Shown: positions 1 through 7,656 of the stretch, piece after piece | Layout: the number at the start of each line of letters is the position of its first letter | Numbering within the stretch: position 1 is the stretch's first letter | IMG/VR virus record: IMGVR_UViG_3300035034_002179 | Location: 1-33,529 of that record | Origin: a virus | Length of the DNA: 33,529 bases | Strand: one strand, 5' to 3' | The notes under the pieces: model-generated | Seen by the model: the letters and a program-made list of their open reading frames with translations, nothing else | Database searches by the model: none | What the model was told of the DNA's origin: nothing | Position numbers and translations under genes: made by a program

Positions 1-3000
1 GATCTTTCAGGCTCAACTATTGAGTCCATGATTGATAGAGCTAAAGATCTTGGTCTGAAGTACTTTGCCGCTACAGATTTATCTAGTATGTCTACGATTA
101 TTAGGGGTTATAATTACGCAAATAAAAAAGATATAAAACTGATTGCAGGTATGGAGATTCTTTTTAAAGACCCTCACTGTGATATTATTGAAGATACAGA
201 ATCAAGTCAAATTAAGTATTTTAAGCTGTTAGTACATGCATTGGATCAAGAATCCTATCAAGGTCTTGTAAAGATGTTGTCCCAAGAAGGTAGACAAAAA
301 ATAGCAGTAGGTGAAGATAGACTTCCGTCTTTTGATTGGAGCGATCTAGAAAAGATGTCTAAACTTAATGTTTTAGCTTGTACTTCAAATCTTGAAGATA
401 TGGTATCAAAACACCTCATTGTTAATAGAGCTGATTTGAGTGTTAAGTATTACGAAAAATTAAAACAAATATTTGGAGATAGACTATACCTATCTATTAT
501 CCCCTACTCTTATGATAAGTTCTGGGAGTCTATTGTAGAAATAGAGTTAGAATCTGGTAAAACTGTTCGGATACCTGCTCAAGACAGAGTAGAGACAAAT
601 CATTATAAAAATGCCAGGGCTATAGAACTTACCAGAAGAAATAATAAACATAAAGAATTACTATATGTTTACCTAAATAGAATTAGATATAAGGTCAAGG
701 ATGAAGATAAGGCTATTAAAAAGGCTAAACTCTTAAATGACTTTCAACCCATCTCTGATGGGGATATACAAACTAAGGCTAATAAACTAATACTTGCCTT
801 AGCATCTAGAGATGGTCTAAATGATAGATTATTAGTTAATAGCTATTCGTATTACGCTAAAGAAGGTGATCAAGTAGTTCAAAGTATGAAGCTAGGTGAG
901 ACAGAGCGTTTCGATCAAAAGCAATATATGAGATCTACTGAAGAGTCTAGAGAATATCTAACTAATACACTTGGACTCGTGGAAGACCAGATTAGCTCTA
1001 TGATAGATAATTCTAACAAATGGGCTTCAAAGTTTGATAATTTTAATTTAAAGTATGAATACAGACTACCTAATACGGGAGAAAACCCAAAACAACAACT
1101 AATTGATATTATCAATAAGGTTGGTAGGATGGATTGGAAAAACCAAACATACGTTACGCAGTTCAAAGAAGAGTTGGAGTTGTTAAGTGATAACGGTGTC
1201 ATTGACCTAATACCTTATTTCTTACCTATTGTAGATGTGTACGATTCTTACAAAGAAAACGGATACCTTACAGGACCTGCAAGGGGATCTGCTGGTGGAT
1301 TTTTAATATCTTACTTGTTAGGGATTACACATATTGATCCTATTAAGTACGAGCTATCATCTTCAAGATTTCTAACTATTGACAGAGTTAAGCAAGGTAA
1401 CTTACCAGATATCGATTGTGATTTAGAGTCTCGTGACCACCTAGTAGGTAGAGATGGTAATGGTGGGTTTTTATTTAATAAATATGGAAACAAAGCAGCC
1501 CAAGTGTCTACAAGAACACTACTTAGGGTTAAGTCAGCTATCTTAGATGCCAATAGATTTGTCAACAAGGGTAAGGTTGAGGCTGAAGTTCAAGCTCTAT
1601 CTAAATCACTACCTACAACTCCACAAGGCGTTAATGACCTAGATTACGTGTTTGGTTACGATAAAGACGATGGTTCTCATGTTTTGGGACTGTTAGAGGT
1701 AAGTGAAGATCTTCAAAAATACGCTGAAGCTAGACCTGTAGAGTGGGATATCGTTAAAAGAGCACTTTCACTATCAAGACAAAAATCACGCCACGCCTGT
1801 GCTTATGTAGTTGCTGATGTACCTATTGAGGATGTTGTGCCTGTTGAAGAAATTGGTGGTGTTAATAGAGTTACATCTCCTGAAGCTAAACACTGTGAGT
1901 GGGCTGGGTTAATTAAATACGACTTTTTAGTTGTTAAGGCTGTAAAGACTGCTCGTGTTTGTTTGGATTACATTAACGAAAAAAATAAAAAAGACTATGG
2001 TAACTTTAAAAACGTAGGTTGGTATCATCCTGAAAGTGATGCAGCTGGATGTATGGAGTGTGAGGGTACTGACAGTATATTTGAAGGTGGTCAGACGCCA
2101 GTAGATCCAATATACAAAGACGATCCCAATAGTGAATTAACATGTGAAAGGTGCGATAGAGTTATTAACGACACTAAACCTTTTAAGCTTGAGACGGGTT
2201 ACTTCAGACATAATGACAAAGCAACTTATGTGTGGGATCTACCTATAGATCAAGATGTTTTTGAAATGATGTGGAAAGGTCATACAGAGACTGTTTTCCA
2301 ACTACACTCAAGTACAGCCACACCACTAGTTATGGATATTAAACCAGAATCTATTGTAGATTGTGCTGTTATTACATCACTGGGAAGACCAGGTCCTCTA
2401 GACTATTTCAACGAACACGGTCGAAACATGGCTGAAGAGTACGGTTTTCGTAAAAGAGGTGAATCCAGTTCACATCTTCAAATAATGCATGACATGTTAC
2501 CTGAAACCTATGGTGTATTGGTATTTCAAGAGCAAGTGACAAAATTAGCTAAAGAATTAGCTGGAATGAACGTTATCGATGCAGAGAATGTTCGTATTGC
2601 TGTAGGTAAGAAGAAAAAGAAACTAATTGAATCACTTAAGCCAATATTTATCAAGGGTGCTTCTGAAAAAATAGGATTAGAGCAAGCTACAGAAGTTTGG
2701 GATATGATGGAAACTTTCGCAAGGTACGGGTTTAACAAATCTCACGCTGTTGCTTATTGTGTTATATCTTACGCATGTGCTTTTTTCAAACATCACTATC
2801 CGCTGGAATGGTGGGCTTCTGTTTTGTCTACTTCCGACTCTAAAAAGATCAACGAGGAGTATTACAAGTATGTTAAAGATATGATCCTACCACCAGATAT
2901 TAACATATCTACTGAAAGGATATCTATCGATTATGGCTTGAAAAAACTTAGGTCTAAGTTGTCTATGATTAATGGATTGGGTAAAAAGTCTGCTCATAAA

Positions 3001-3810
3001 ATTATTAGTAATAGACCTTATATAAATATGAAAGATTTCGTTGAAAAAAAGGTTGCAGGACCTTCTCTAACTAGAAAGCTAATCCACGTTGGTGTATTAG
3101 ACTCTTTAATGGTTGCAGACGGTAAGACTGAGCTTATGAGTAAATTACAACATTACGAGGATACTGTTAAGGTGGTTGAGTGGCAAAATAAGGTAAGAAC
3201 TTACAAAGAAAAGCTAGATACAGAGGTAGATCCTAAGAAAATAAAGAGACTAGAAAATAGCATGGATAAGTTAATTAAAAAAGGTGCTACTAAGGGTAAG
3301 ATTCATAAGGATTACCAAGTTATAACACCTAAGAAAAGTTTTTTAATGAAAAAGTCTGTATTTCCAAGCATACTTTTAGATTTAAACAAAGCTTTATCTA
3401 ACAACTCTGATAACTTAAGGATAATGCCAAGCTACCCTTACCCAAGAGTCCTAGACCAGTGGGGTAGAGAAACGGCTTTAGTTTCTGGTGAGCATCTCCA
3501 AAGAATTGATGAGATGGATATGCAAGAAGGTGAAGAAGTTAAAGTTTGTTGCCCTGCATATGTAATCGATAGTGAAGAATTTACTTTTGCAAATGGTGAG
3601 AAGAAAGCTTTGAAACTGATATTGGATTCTTCTGGCTACACTTCTGAAAAAGTTCTTTGGGCTGATTATAACACTGGGGAATTAATTTATCCAGAGACTT
3701 TGAAAAAGGGTGCTATAGTGTATGTATTTTATAAGAGAAAGATGAACTCTAAAGGAAAAAACTACACAAACATAACTAATTTAATAATAGAAGACGTAGG
3801 CGTAAAATAA
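1..3810 (+). CDS. dnaE: DNA polymerase III alpha subunit (DnaE-like), 5' partial
   Basis: Replicative C-family DNA polymerase. The frame is open back to base 1, so the ATG at 28 is internal and the true start lies outside the window. An N-terminal PHP-like region is followed by the polymerase core. The core shows GPARGSAGG (near 1276), the catalytic pair in LPDIDCDLESRD (1401-1436) and the third aspartate in KYDFL (1915-1929). GRPGPLDYF follows, then TYGVLVFQEQV and FARYGFNKSHAVAY, all diagnostic of PolIII alpha. A helix-hairpin-helix region (INGLGKKSAHKI, near 2970) and a C-terminal OB-like segment close the protein. The usual PHP TDHG motif reads TDLSS, so a PHP metal ligand is missing. Two CxxC pairs (near 2050 and 2141) form a possible zinc site not typical of bacterial DnaE. 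No 3'-5' exonuclease domain is visible. The family call is very secure. Confidence 0.95.
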   Translation, partial: DLSGSTIESMIDRAKDLGLKYFAATDLSSMSTIIRGYNYANKKDIKLIAGMEILFKDPHCDIIEDTESSQIKYFKLLVHALDQESYQGLVKMLSQEGRQKIAVGEDRLPSFDWSDLEKMSKLNVLACTSNLEDMVSKHLIVNRADLSVKYYEKLKQIFGDRLYLSIIPYSYDKFWESIVEIELESGKTVRIPAQDRVETNHYKNARAIELTRRNNKHKELLYVYLNRIRYKVKDEDKAIKKAKLLNDFQPISDGDIQTKANKLILALASRDGLNDRLLVNSYSYYAKEGDQVVQSMKLGETERFDQKQYMRSTEESREYLTNTLGLVEDQISSMIDNSNKWASKFDNFNLKYEYRLPNTGENPKQQLIDIINKVGRMDWKNQTYVTQFKEELELLSDNGVIDLIPYFLPIVDVYDSYKENGYLTGPARGSAGGFLISYLLGITHIDPIKYELSSSRFLTIDRVKQGNLPDIDCDLESRDHLVGRDGNGGFLFNKYGNKAAQVSTRTLLRVKSAILDANRFVNKGKVEAEVQALSKSLPTTPQGVNDLDYVFGYDKDDGSHVLGLLEVSEDLQKYAEARPVEWDIVKRALSLSRQKSRHACAYVVADVPIEDVVPVEEIGGVNRVTSPEAKHCEWAGLIKYDFLVVKAVKTARVCLDYINEKNKKDYGNFKNVGWYHPESDAAGCMECEGTDSIFEGGQTPVDPIYKDDPNSELTCERCDRVINDTKPFKLETGYFRHNDKATYVWDLPIDQDVFEMMWKGHTETVFQLHSSTATPLVMDIKPESIVDCAVITSLGRPGPLDYFNEHGRNMAEEYGFRKRGESSSHLQIMHDMLPETYGVLVFQEQVTKLAKELAGMNVIDAENVRIAVGKKKKKLIESLKPIFIKGASEKIGLEQATEVWDMMETFARYGFNKSHAVAYCVISYACAFFKHHYPLEWWASVLSTSDSKKINEEYYKYVKDMILPPDINISTERISIDYGLKKLRSKLSMINGLGKKSAHKIISNRPYINMKDFVEKKVAGPSLTRKLIHVGVLDSLMVADGKTELMSKLQHYEDTVKVVEWQNKVRTYKEKLDTEVDPKKIKRLENSMDKLIKKGATKGKIHKDYQVITPKKSFLMKKSVFPSILLDLNKALSNNSDNLRIMPSYPYPRVLDQWGRETALVSGEHLQRIDEMDMQEGEEVKVCCPAYVIDSEEFTFANGEKKALKLILDSSGYTSEKVLWADYNTGELIYPETLKKGAIVYVFYKRKMNSKGKNYTNITNLIIEDVGVK

Positions 3811-3823
3811 TTGAATAGTAAAT

Positions 3824-3841
3824 GTAAAGTTGTGGTATATT
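3824..3841 (+). promoter_or_regulatory. Phage promoter motif, copy 1
   Basis: GTAAAGTTGTGGTATATT sits just upstream of the gene at 3860 and is repeated base for base at 23220-23237 upstream of an unrelated plus-strand gene. The core TGTGGTATAT looks like an extended -10 element (TGnTATAwT). A good -35 box is not obvious; TTGAAT lies upstream with a long 19-base spacer. It lies in the only sizeable gap between the polymerase gene and the next gene, so it probably drives the downstream operon. Confidence 0.6.
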
Positions 3842-3859
3842 GTTATACAGGAGAATTAA

Positions 3860-4093
3860 ATGAGCCAAAATAATACACAAGTCATAGAGAAACATCAGTT
3901 AACGGTTGACTTAAAGATGTTTGTCTCAGTAACTCTAGACGAACAGCAGCTGTATTTAGACGTAGATTATATGAATGGTAAATATAAAATTCAAAAAAGT
4001 TTTAGTAATAACTATATTGGGTTAGAACTTTTGAGTGAATCGAAATTAAAATTTGAAACTGAAGAATCTGTCAGAGAATATCTCGGCATTTAG
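3860..4093 (+). CDS. Hypothetical protein, 77 aa
   Basis: Not recognised. The protein is small and soluble with no membrane segment, and the middle is rich in predicted beta strand (FVSVTLDEQQLYLDVDYMNGKYKI). The ATG follows a strong AGGAGAA ribosome-binding site and the repeated promoter motif. It is therefore the first gene of a new transcription unit that continues into the 244-residue gene 8 bases downstream and the SSB-like gene. That position suggests an early or replication-linked role, which is inference only. Confidence 0.7.
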   Translation: MSQNNTQVIEKHQLTVDLKMFVSVTLDEQQLYLDVDYMNGKYKIQKSFSNNYIGLELLSESKLKFETEESVREYLGI

Positions 4094-4101
4094 GAGAAAA
4101 G

Positions 4102-4836
4102 ATGAGTACTAGATTAGAAGACTTAATTGGCGAAATTAAGAAAAATAAAGAAGTCGCTAATAGAAAAATTGAAGAGATGAACCCACAAGTTTATACGACT
4201 CAATTGGGTAAGATCAAAAGAGCTAAGGAAAACCTTAAGGAATTGTTTGTTGAGTATAGAAATGAAGTCAGAACAAATTCAGTTTTTATCCTAACTAAAG
4301 GTAAGCAGTCGGAATCTTTTATCGACATCGCCACTGGTGAAGGTTATGGTTGTTTTGAGGTAAATGCTGATAGTCTATACGAAGATATTGCATCAAAAGT
4401 AAATAAGAGATATTATGACAACCAAACATCGTCTCCAGCTGTATTTGATATACTTATGAGTTCTTTTAACGAAATCTGTGATGATATTGGAATTATCGGA
4501 TACCCTGCTGTACTTTTTGAGTCAAAATACAAGAGAAGATTAAAAAGCAAAGAAGACTTAATTAAGTTGACTAAAGAAGCTTTTAACGATAAAGTTGGAA
4601 GTGAGTTAGTAGGATTATATGCTATTAATAAAGTTACAGAACAGGCTGTGAATAAAGATTACGATGGTAAAAGTATCCCTATCATCGTACACTCCAGCGA
4701 TTCTAAGCTATTGGATACTTTAGAGGGGAGTTTAAAATCGTTAAGTAGAAATGTATTTAAAATATCAACAACAAAAAAACAAACAGTAAAAACAGTAGAA
4801 GAAGAACTTTTAAAAATTACTAAGAAAATCGTATAA
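4102..4836 (+). CDS. Hypothetical protein, 244 aa
   Basis: Not recognised. The N-terminal 60 residues are charged and probably helical or coiled-coil (LEDLIGEIKKNKEVANRKIE). The middle is mixed alpha/beta and the C-terminus is lysine-rich. There is no signal peptide or transmembrane segment. The ATG has a clear AGGAGA site that overlaps the end of the upstream gene. It lies between the promoter-proximal small gene and the SSB-like gene, 9 bases from the latter, so the three are probably co-transcribed. A role in DNA metabolism is suggested only by context. Confidence 0.75.
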   Translation: MSTRLEDLIGEIKKNKEVANRKIEEMNPQVYTTQLGKIKRAKENLKELFVEYRNEVRTNSVFILTKGKQSESFIDIATGEGYGCFEVNADSLYEDIASKVNKRYYDNQTSSPAVFDILMSSFNEICDDIGIIGYPAVLFESKYKRRLKSKEDLIKLTKEAFNDKVGSELVGLYAINKVTEQAVNKDYDGKSIPIIVHSSDSKLLDTLEGSLKSLSRNVFKISTTKKQTVKTVEEELLKITKKIV

Positions 4837-4845
4837 GGAGATTTT

Positions 4846-5976
4846 ATGAAATTAGGAAAGGCAAACCACTCAGGTGGAGTAAAAGAAAGATTTAAAATTG
4901 TAGATGGGGATAATATTTATCGTATTCTGCCTCCAATGGGTAACTTAGCAGATCTAGGTCACTACTCTAAATACTACAGAGTAGTTTGGGGTTACAAAGG
5001 GTCGGATGGAAAGTTAAGACCTTTCGTTAGTCCTTTTGAGAAAAACTTTAAAACCCAAATGGTTGAAGTAGATTGTGCTGCAATTAGAAGAAACGAAAGA
5101 CTTAAAGAAGAGCTTAAAGCTGCTACAGATCAAGCGTCTACACTAGCTAAAATTGGAAAAGCAGTTCCTCTAGAGTTAACTAACAAGTTAAAACAACTAA
5201 GTGAAATGGTTGGTAGAAAGGGTCGTTATAATATTGATGCTAAACATCACCTTAACGCTTACAGTAGAGATGGAAAAATTGGTCTTCTTAAGATCGGTGC
5301 AAGAGCTTTCAAGGCACTTAAGACAGTGTTTAAGTCTCTTGAATCTCAAGGTGTTGATGCACTAGGTGTTGAAAATGGTAGATTTTTAAACTTACACAGA
5401 AGCGGAACGGGATTGGATACTGCATATGCCATCTCTGAGGTTAAAGAACAAGTTAACGTTGAAGGTATTGGTCTTGTTGATAAAGCAATGCCTCACACTT
5501 TAGATGAAAACATTATTAATAGACTAGCTAACGAAGCTTTTAAGCTAGACGAACTATACCCTACTCCAACATCGGAAGAAGTGGCTAGAATTGTTGAAGC
5601 TTACGAAAGAAGTGAAGCTGAAGGTATGAAAGTAGTTGACGAAGTATTAGGTGCTCCTTCAGAAGACAAACCAGTTGCTCAGACTACTACGACTTCTCAA
5701 GAGCCAGTATTAGCTCAAACAACTGCTCAAACAACCTCTACTGCTCCTGAGACTTCTCAAGCAGCTCCAAGTGTTGATACAACTACCACTCCAGACGGAA
5801 CGGTGGCAAATTCAACTACTGGTGAGGTTGTAGCTGAAACTGTTAAGGCAGAATCTTTAGCACCTGCGGCTACTGAGACTCCAGTTGAAACAACTACAGC
5901 CGAGACTCCAACAGCTAACGCTAATGCTCAAACAAATGACGAGTTTCTAGCAAGTTTAGGGATTAAGCAAGCGTAA
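4846..5976 (+). CDS. Single-stranded DNA-binding protein, gp32-like (putative)
   Basis: Likely binds single-stranded DNA at the fork and recruits recombination and replication partners. The N-terminal part has GDNIYRILPPMG (residues 21-32), then an aromatic-rich stretch around YYRVVWGYKGSDG. This pattern is seen in phage gp32-type SSBs (a 'R-x-LPP' strand followed by aromatic OB-fold residues). Residues about 265-363 are a low-complexity Thr/Ala/Pro/Glu linker, and the protein ends in a conserved-looking tip (NDEFLASLGIKQA). The OB core, disordered linker and terminal tip match SSB architecture. The ATG has a strong AAGGAG site. The next gene starts inside this stop codon (TAATG), implying translational coupling. 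A zinc site as in T4 gp32 is not evident. The family call rests on architecture and context. Confidence 0.55.
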   Translation: MKLGKANHSGGVKERFKIVDGDNIYRILPPMGNLADLGHYSKYYRVVWGYKGSDGKLRPFVSPFEKNFKTQMVEVDCAAIRRNERLKEELKAATDQASTLAKIGKAVPLELTNKLKQLSEMVGRKGRYNIDAKHHLNAYSRDGKIGLLKIGARAFKALKTVFKSLESQGVDALGVENGRFLNLHRSGTGLDTAYAISEVKEQVNVEGIGLVDKAMPHTLDENIINRLANEAFKLDELYPTPTSEEVARIVEAYERSEAEGMKVVDEVLGAPSEDKPVAQTTTTSQEPVLAQTTAQTTSTAPETSQAAPSVDTTTTPDGTVANSTTGEVVAETVKAESLAPAATETPVETTTAETPTANANAQTNDEFLASLGIKQA

Positions 5977-6497
5977 TGAGTAACGATCAAAACTTACCAG
6001 TTAACTATGCAGATAGGGCTGAACTCAGAATACCAGAGTTCAGTTCCAGACCTGAGCTAGTACTTGATATCTCCTCCATCGTAAGTGGAGAACAGAGGAT
6101 AATAGAGGCTAAGGTAGTTAACCCTGCAACTTACAATGAATTAGAGTTTCTATTCAATGAAGGTTACAGACAAGCTAGAACTAACAATTCAATTGTTGGT
6201 TATGAGATAACTAGAGCTAAAAAGATCTTAAGAGATTTTAAGTCAGTTTTAATACTTGATGAATATCCAGACTTTCTCAAGGAAAAGAAGTTAAAGGATA
6301 ATGCTACAGTAAGAGATGCCTTTTTACAAAAAGACAAAAATTACTCAGCTGCTCAGGATAGGATTGATATGTTAGTAGCTATAGAGTCTCTAATGGAAGG
6401 TAAGCTTAAGATATTTGAAAATGTTTGTAGGTATATGAAAAAAGAAATAGATATTGTACTTAGAAGTGGCATTGACATCAATAAGTACAGTAAATAA
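5976..6497 (+). CDS. Hypothetical protein, possible UvsY-like recombination mediator, 173 aa
   Basis: Function not established. The protein is mostly helical and charged, with a C-terminal segment AAQDRIDMLVAIESLMEGKL followed by a helix ending IVLRSGIDI. The general pattern recalls T4 UvsY: a charged helical region, a '...L..D..Y' segment, then a long helix ending in an isoleucine-rich tail. The gene is translationally coupled to the SSB-like gene (TAATG) and lies 1.2 kb before the UvsX-like recombinase, as expected for a mediator that loads recombinase on SSB-coated DNA. Direct sequence similarity to UvsY is weak, so this is a hypothesis from length, composition and neighbours. Confidence 0.7.
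   Translation: MSNDQNLPVNYADRAELRIPEFSSRPELVLDISSIVSGEQRIIEAKVVNPATYNELEFLFNEGYRQARTNNSIVGYEITRAKKILRDFKSVLILDEYPDFLKEKKLKDNATVRDAFLQKDKNYSAAQDRIDMLVAIESLMEGKLKIFENVCRYMKKEIDIVLRSGIDINKYSK
6019..6043 (+). repeat. 8-bp perfect inverted repeat near a gene start
   Basis: CTGAACTC and GAGTTCAG flank a 9-base loop, about 43 bases into the 173-residue gene. It could form an mRNA hairpin affecting translation of that gene, which lacks a strong ribosome-binding site. It may be fortuitous. Confidence 0.35.
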
Positions 6498-6498
6498 C

Positions 6499-6596
6499 GT
6501 GGGGTGTGGTGACTGCAGAAATAGTCGGGCGGTCCAGTCTAGGCAGATTCGCAACGGATATAACACCAGTGGGTTGAAATTCCCACAACACCTCAC
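6499..6596 (+). ncRNA. Structured, tRNA-like intergenic RNA (novel candidate)
   Basis: This occupies almost all of the 116-base gap between two coding genes and is more GC-rich than its surroundings. A 9-bp closing helix pairs 6499-6507 (GTGGGGTGT) with 6588-6596 (ACACCTCAC), with one G-T wobble. Inside are three smaller stems. The first is TGACT/AGTCG (6510-6514 with 6523-6527, 8-base loop). The central arm pairs GTCC (6532-6535) with GGAT (6556-6559), and AGTCT/AGATT stacks inside it. The third is GTGGG/CCCAC (6569-6573 with 6582-6586) with loop TTGAAATT. The outline mimics a cloverleaf with acceptor, D-like, central and T-like arms. However, there is no 5-bp/7-base anticodon arm, the T-loop has 8 bases with G where C56 belongs, and no GG in the D-loop. 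It could be a tRNA-like element, a riboswitch-like leader of the next gene, or a regulatory RNA. Confidence 0.5.
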
Positions 6597-6613
6597 AATT
6601 TTAGGAGAATAAA

Positions 6614-6886
6614 GTGGGAATTAAAGCAGCAATCGCTTCAGGTATTTTACTAAAAAAGCAAAAGAAAGAAACAGTTGATAGATTATCAGCTTCATTAGTA
6701 GAAAATTTTAGTGTATTAGCTAATATTGAGCCAATGGTAGCGATCAGTGTTCTAGAACAGTTAAATGAACAATTTAACAGAGAGTTAGCTGAAGAAATGG
6801 CAGAACAACAGAAAGATTTTGTTAAAAATCTAGCAAAACAGATGAATATCACATCAGATCAACTAGAAGAGGATGAGGAAGAATAA
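6614..6886 (+). CDS. Hypothetical acidic helical protein, 90 aa
   Basis: Not recognised. The GTG start follows TTAGGAGAATAAA, a strong ribosome-binding site immediately downstream of the structured RNA. It is strongly helical and ends in an acidic tail (QLEEDEEE). The residues about 45-75 are rich in Glu, Gln and Lys and could form a coiled coil. The next gene overlaps by one base (TAATG) and encodes a very basic protein, so an acidic/basic pair made in fixed ratio is plausible. If the RNA upstream is cis-acting, this gene is its likely target. Confidence 0.7.
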   Translation: MGIKAAIASGILLKKQKKETVDRLSASLVENFSVLANIEPMVAISVLEQLNEQFNRELAEEMAEQQKDFVKNLAKQMNITSDQLEEDEEE

Positions 6887-7101
6887 TGAGACAAAAGAAA
6901 GTAAAAGCATTGAGAAAAAAACTAGGACTTAAACTACCAGTCGCACCCGACTATAGAATCCTTAAAGAAGTTGAGAAAATTGCTTATTTAAGAAATCCAA
7001 TGGGTGTTCTGGTTGCAACTCCAGTTAAAAGAAAGGTTATTGTTAATGCCGCAAAGTACCAGTACAGACAACTTAAGAAAATCCTCAAAGGAATGAAATA
7101 A
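6886..7101 (+). CDS. Hypothetical strongly basic protein, 71 aa
   Basis: Not recognised. Lys and Arg are frequent throughout (MRQKKVKALRKKLGLKLP at the N-terminus, QYRQLKKILKGMK at the C-terminus) and acidic residues are few. Nucleic-acid binding or interaction with the acidic protein encoded just upstream would fit. The start ATG overlaps the upstream stop as TAATG, with a GAGGAAG ribosome-binding site inside the upstream gene. The stop again overlaps the next start as TAATG, so the three small genes 6614-7448 are a coupled set. Confidence 0.7.
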   Translation: MRQKKVKALRKKLGLKLPVAPDYRILKEVEKIAYLRNPMGVLVATPVKRKVIVNAAKYQYRQLKKILKGMK

Positions 7102-7448
7102 TGCAAGATAGAAGTAAACAAAACAGTGATAAGCCTAGAAAACGTAAGAAGAATAAGCCTTGGTCAAATTGGGGTGATGGTCTTCAAGTGTACGATGTGT
7201 GCTTTGAAGTAGATAGAATGGATCATATCCTACTTACTGAAGGTGCTGATAGTAGGGATTTTGTCAATCAGAAAAGAAAAACTGTTGATCTAATCAATTC
7301 GTTTAATTCTGAAGTTAAAGGTAGAATTCCTCTTAATATTAGTAAGTGTAGAAATATCGTATCTAGTGAAAAGTTCATGAGAGATACAAAATACTTCAAC
7401 TTAGGTAAAAAAGTTGCAGGTAACAGAGGTTCTACAGATGACAAGTAG
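7101..7448 (+). CDS. Hypothetical protein, 115 aa
   Basis: Not recognised. The first 20 residues are highly basic (DKPRKRKKNKPWSNWGDG), then a mixed alpha/beta body. There is no membrane segment or recognisable motif. The start is coupled to the upstream gene (TAATG, AAAGGA site). The next gene starts inside the last 11 bases. The basic N-terminus suggests nucleic-acid contact, but no function can be assigned. Confidence 0.7.
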   Translation: MQDRSKQNSDKPRKRKKNKPWSNWGDGLQVYDVCFEVDRMDHILLTEGADSRDFVNQKRKTVDLINSFNSEVKGRIPLNISKCRNIVSSEKFMRDTKYFNLGKKVAGNRGSTDDK

Positions 7449-7647
7449 AGAGTTTTTAAAGAACTTTAAGTATGACCACCTACCACCGTTTCTTCAAGAT
7501 ATCTCTAAGCCCTTTCACGACTTAGCCAACGATCTGGTTAACACCATTACCCTTGACGGTGCTGGTAACGAAGAAGAGTTGAAATTTGGTCTTAGAAAGC
7601 TTTTAGAAGCCAAAGATTGTGCTGTAAGGGCAATAGCTATTAAATAA
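7438..7647 (+). CDS. acb2: Acb2-like cyclic-nucleotide sponge (anti-CBASS), putative
   Basis: Small protein of 69 residues, probably two helices. It opens MTSREFLKNFKYDHLPPFLQ and closes with GLRKLLEAKDCAVRA. This layout ('F-x-Y-x-x-LP...', a middle 'LA..LV' helix, then 'LRKLLEAKDxAVRA') is the one I know from the Acb2/Tad1-hairpin family of phage proteins. Acb2 forms hexamers that sequester the cyclic di- and trinucleotides used by CBASS and so block abortive defence. The length also fits. An in-frame ATG at 7414 is possible, but the ATG at 7438 has an AGAGG site at proper distance and overlaps the upstream stop by 11 bases. The motif match is by recall, not a search. Ligand specificity cannot be read from the sequence. 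Confidence 0.6.
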   Translation: MTSREFLKNFKYDHLPPFLQDISKPFHDLANDLVNTITLDGAGNEEELKFGLRKLLEAKDCAVRAIAIK

Positions 7648-7656
7648 GGATTAATT

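Noticed and set aside
1311-1568. Open frames antisense to the polymerase gene
   Set aside because: They lie opposite conserved polymerase motifs, have no ribosome-binding sites and encode no recognisable product.
6499-6596. A normal tRNA gene
   Set aside because: The acceptor- and T-like stems are suggestive, but there is no 5-bp anticodon stem with a 7-base loop. The T-loop has 8 bases with the wrong base at position 56, and the D-loop lacks GG. It is kept as a structured RNA only.
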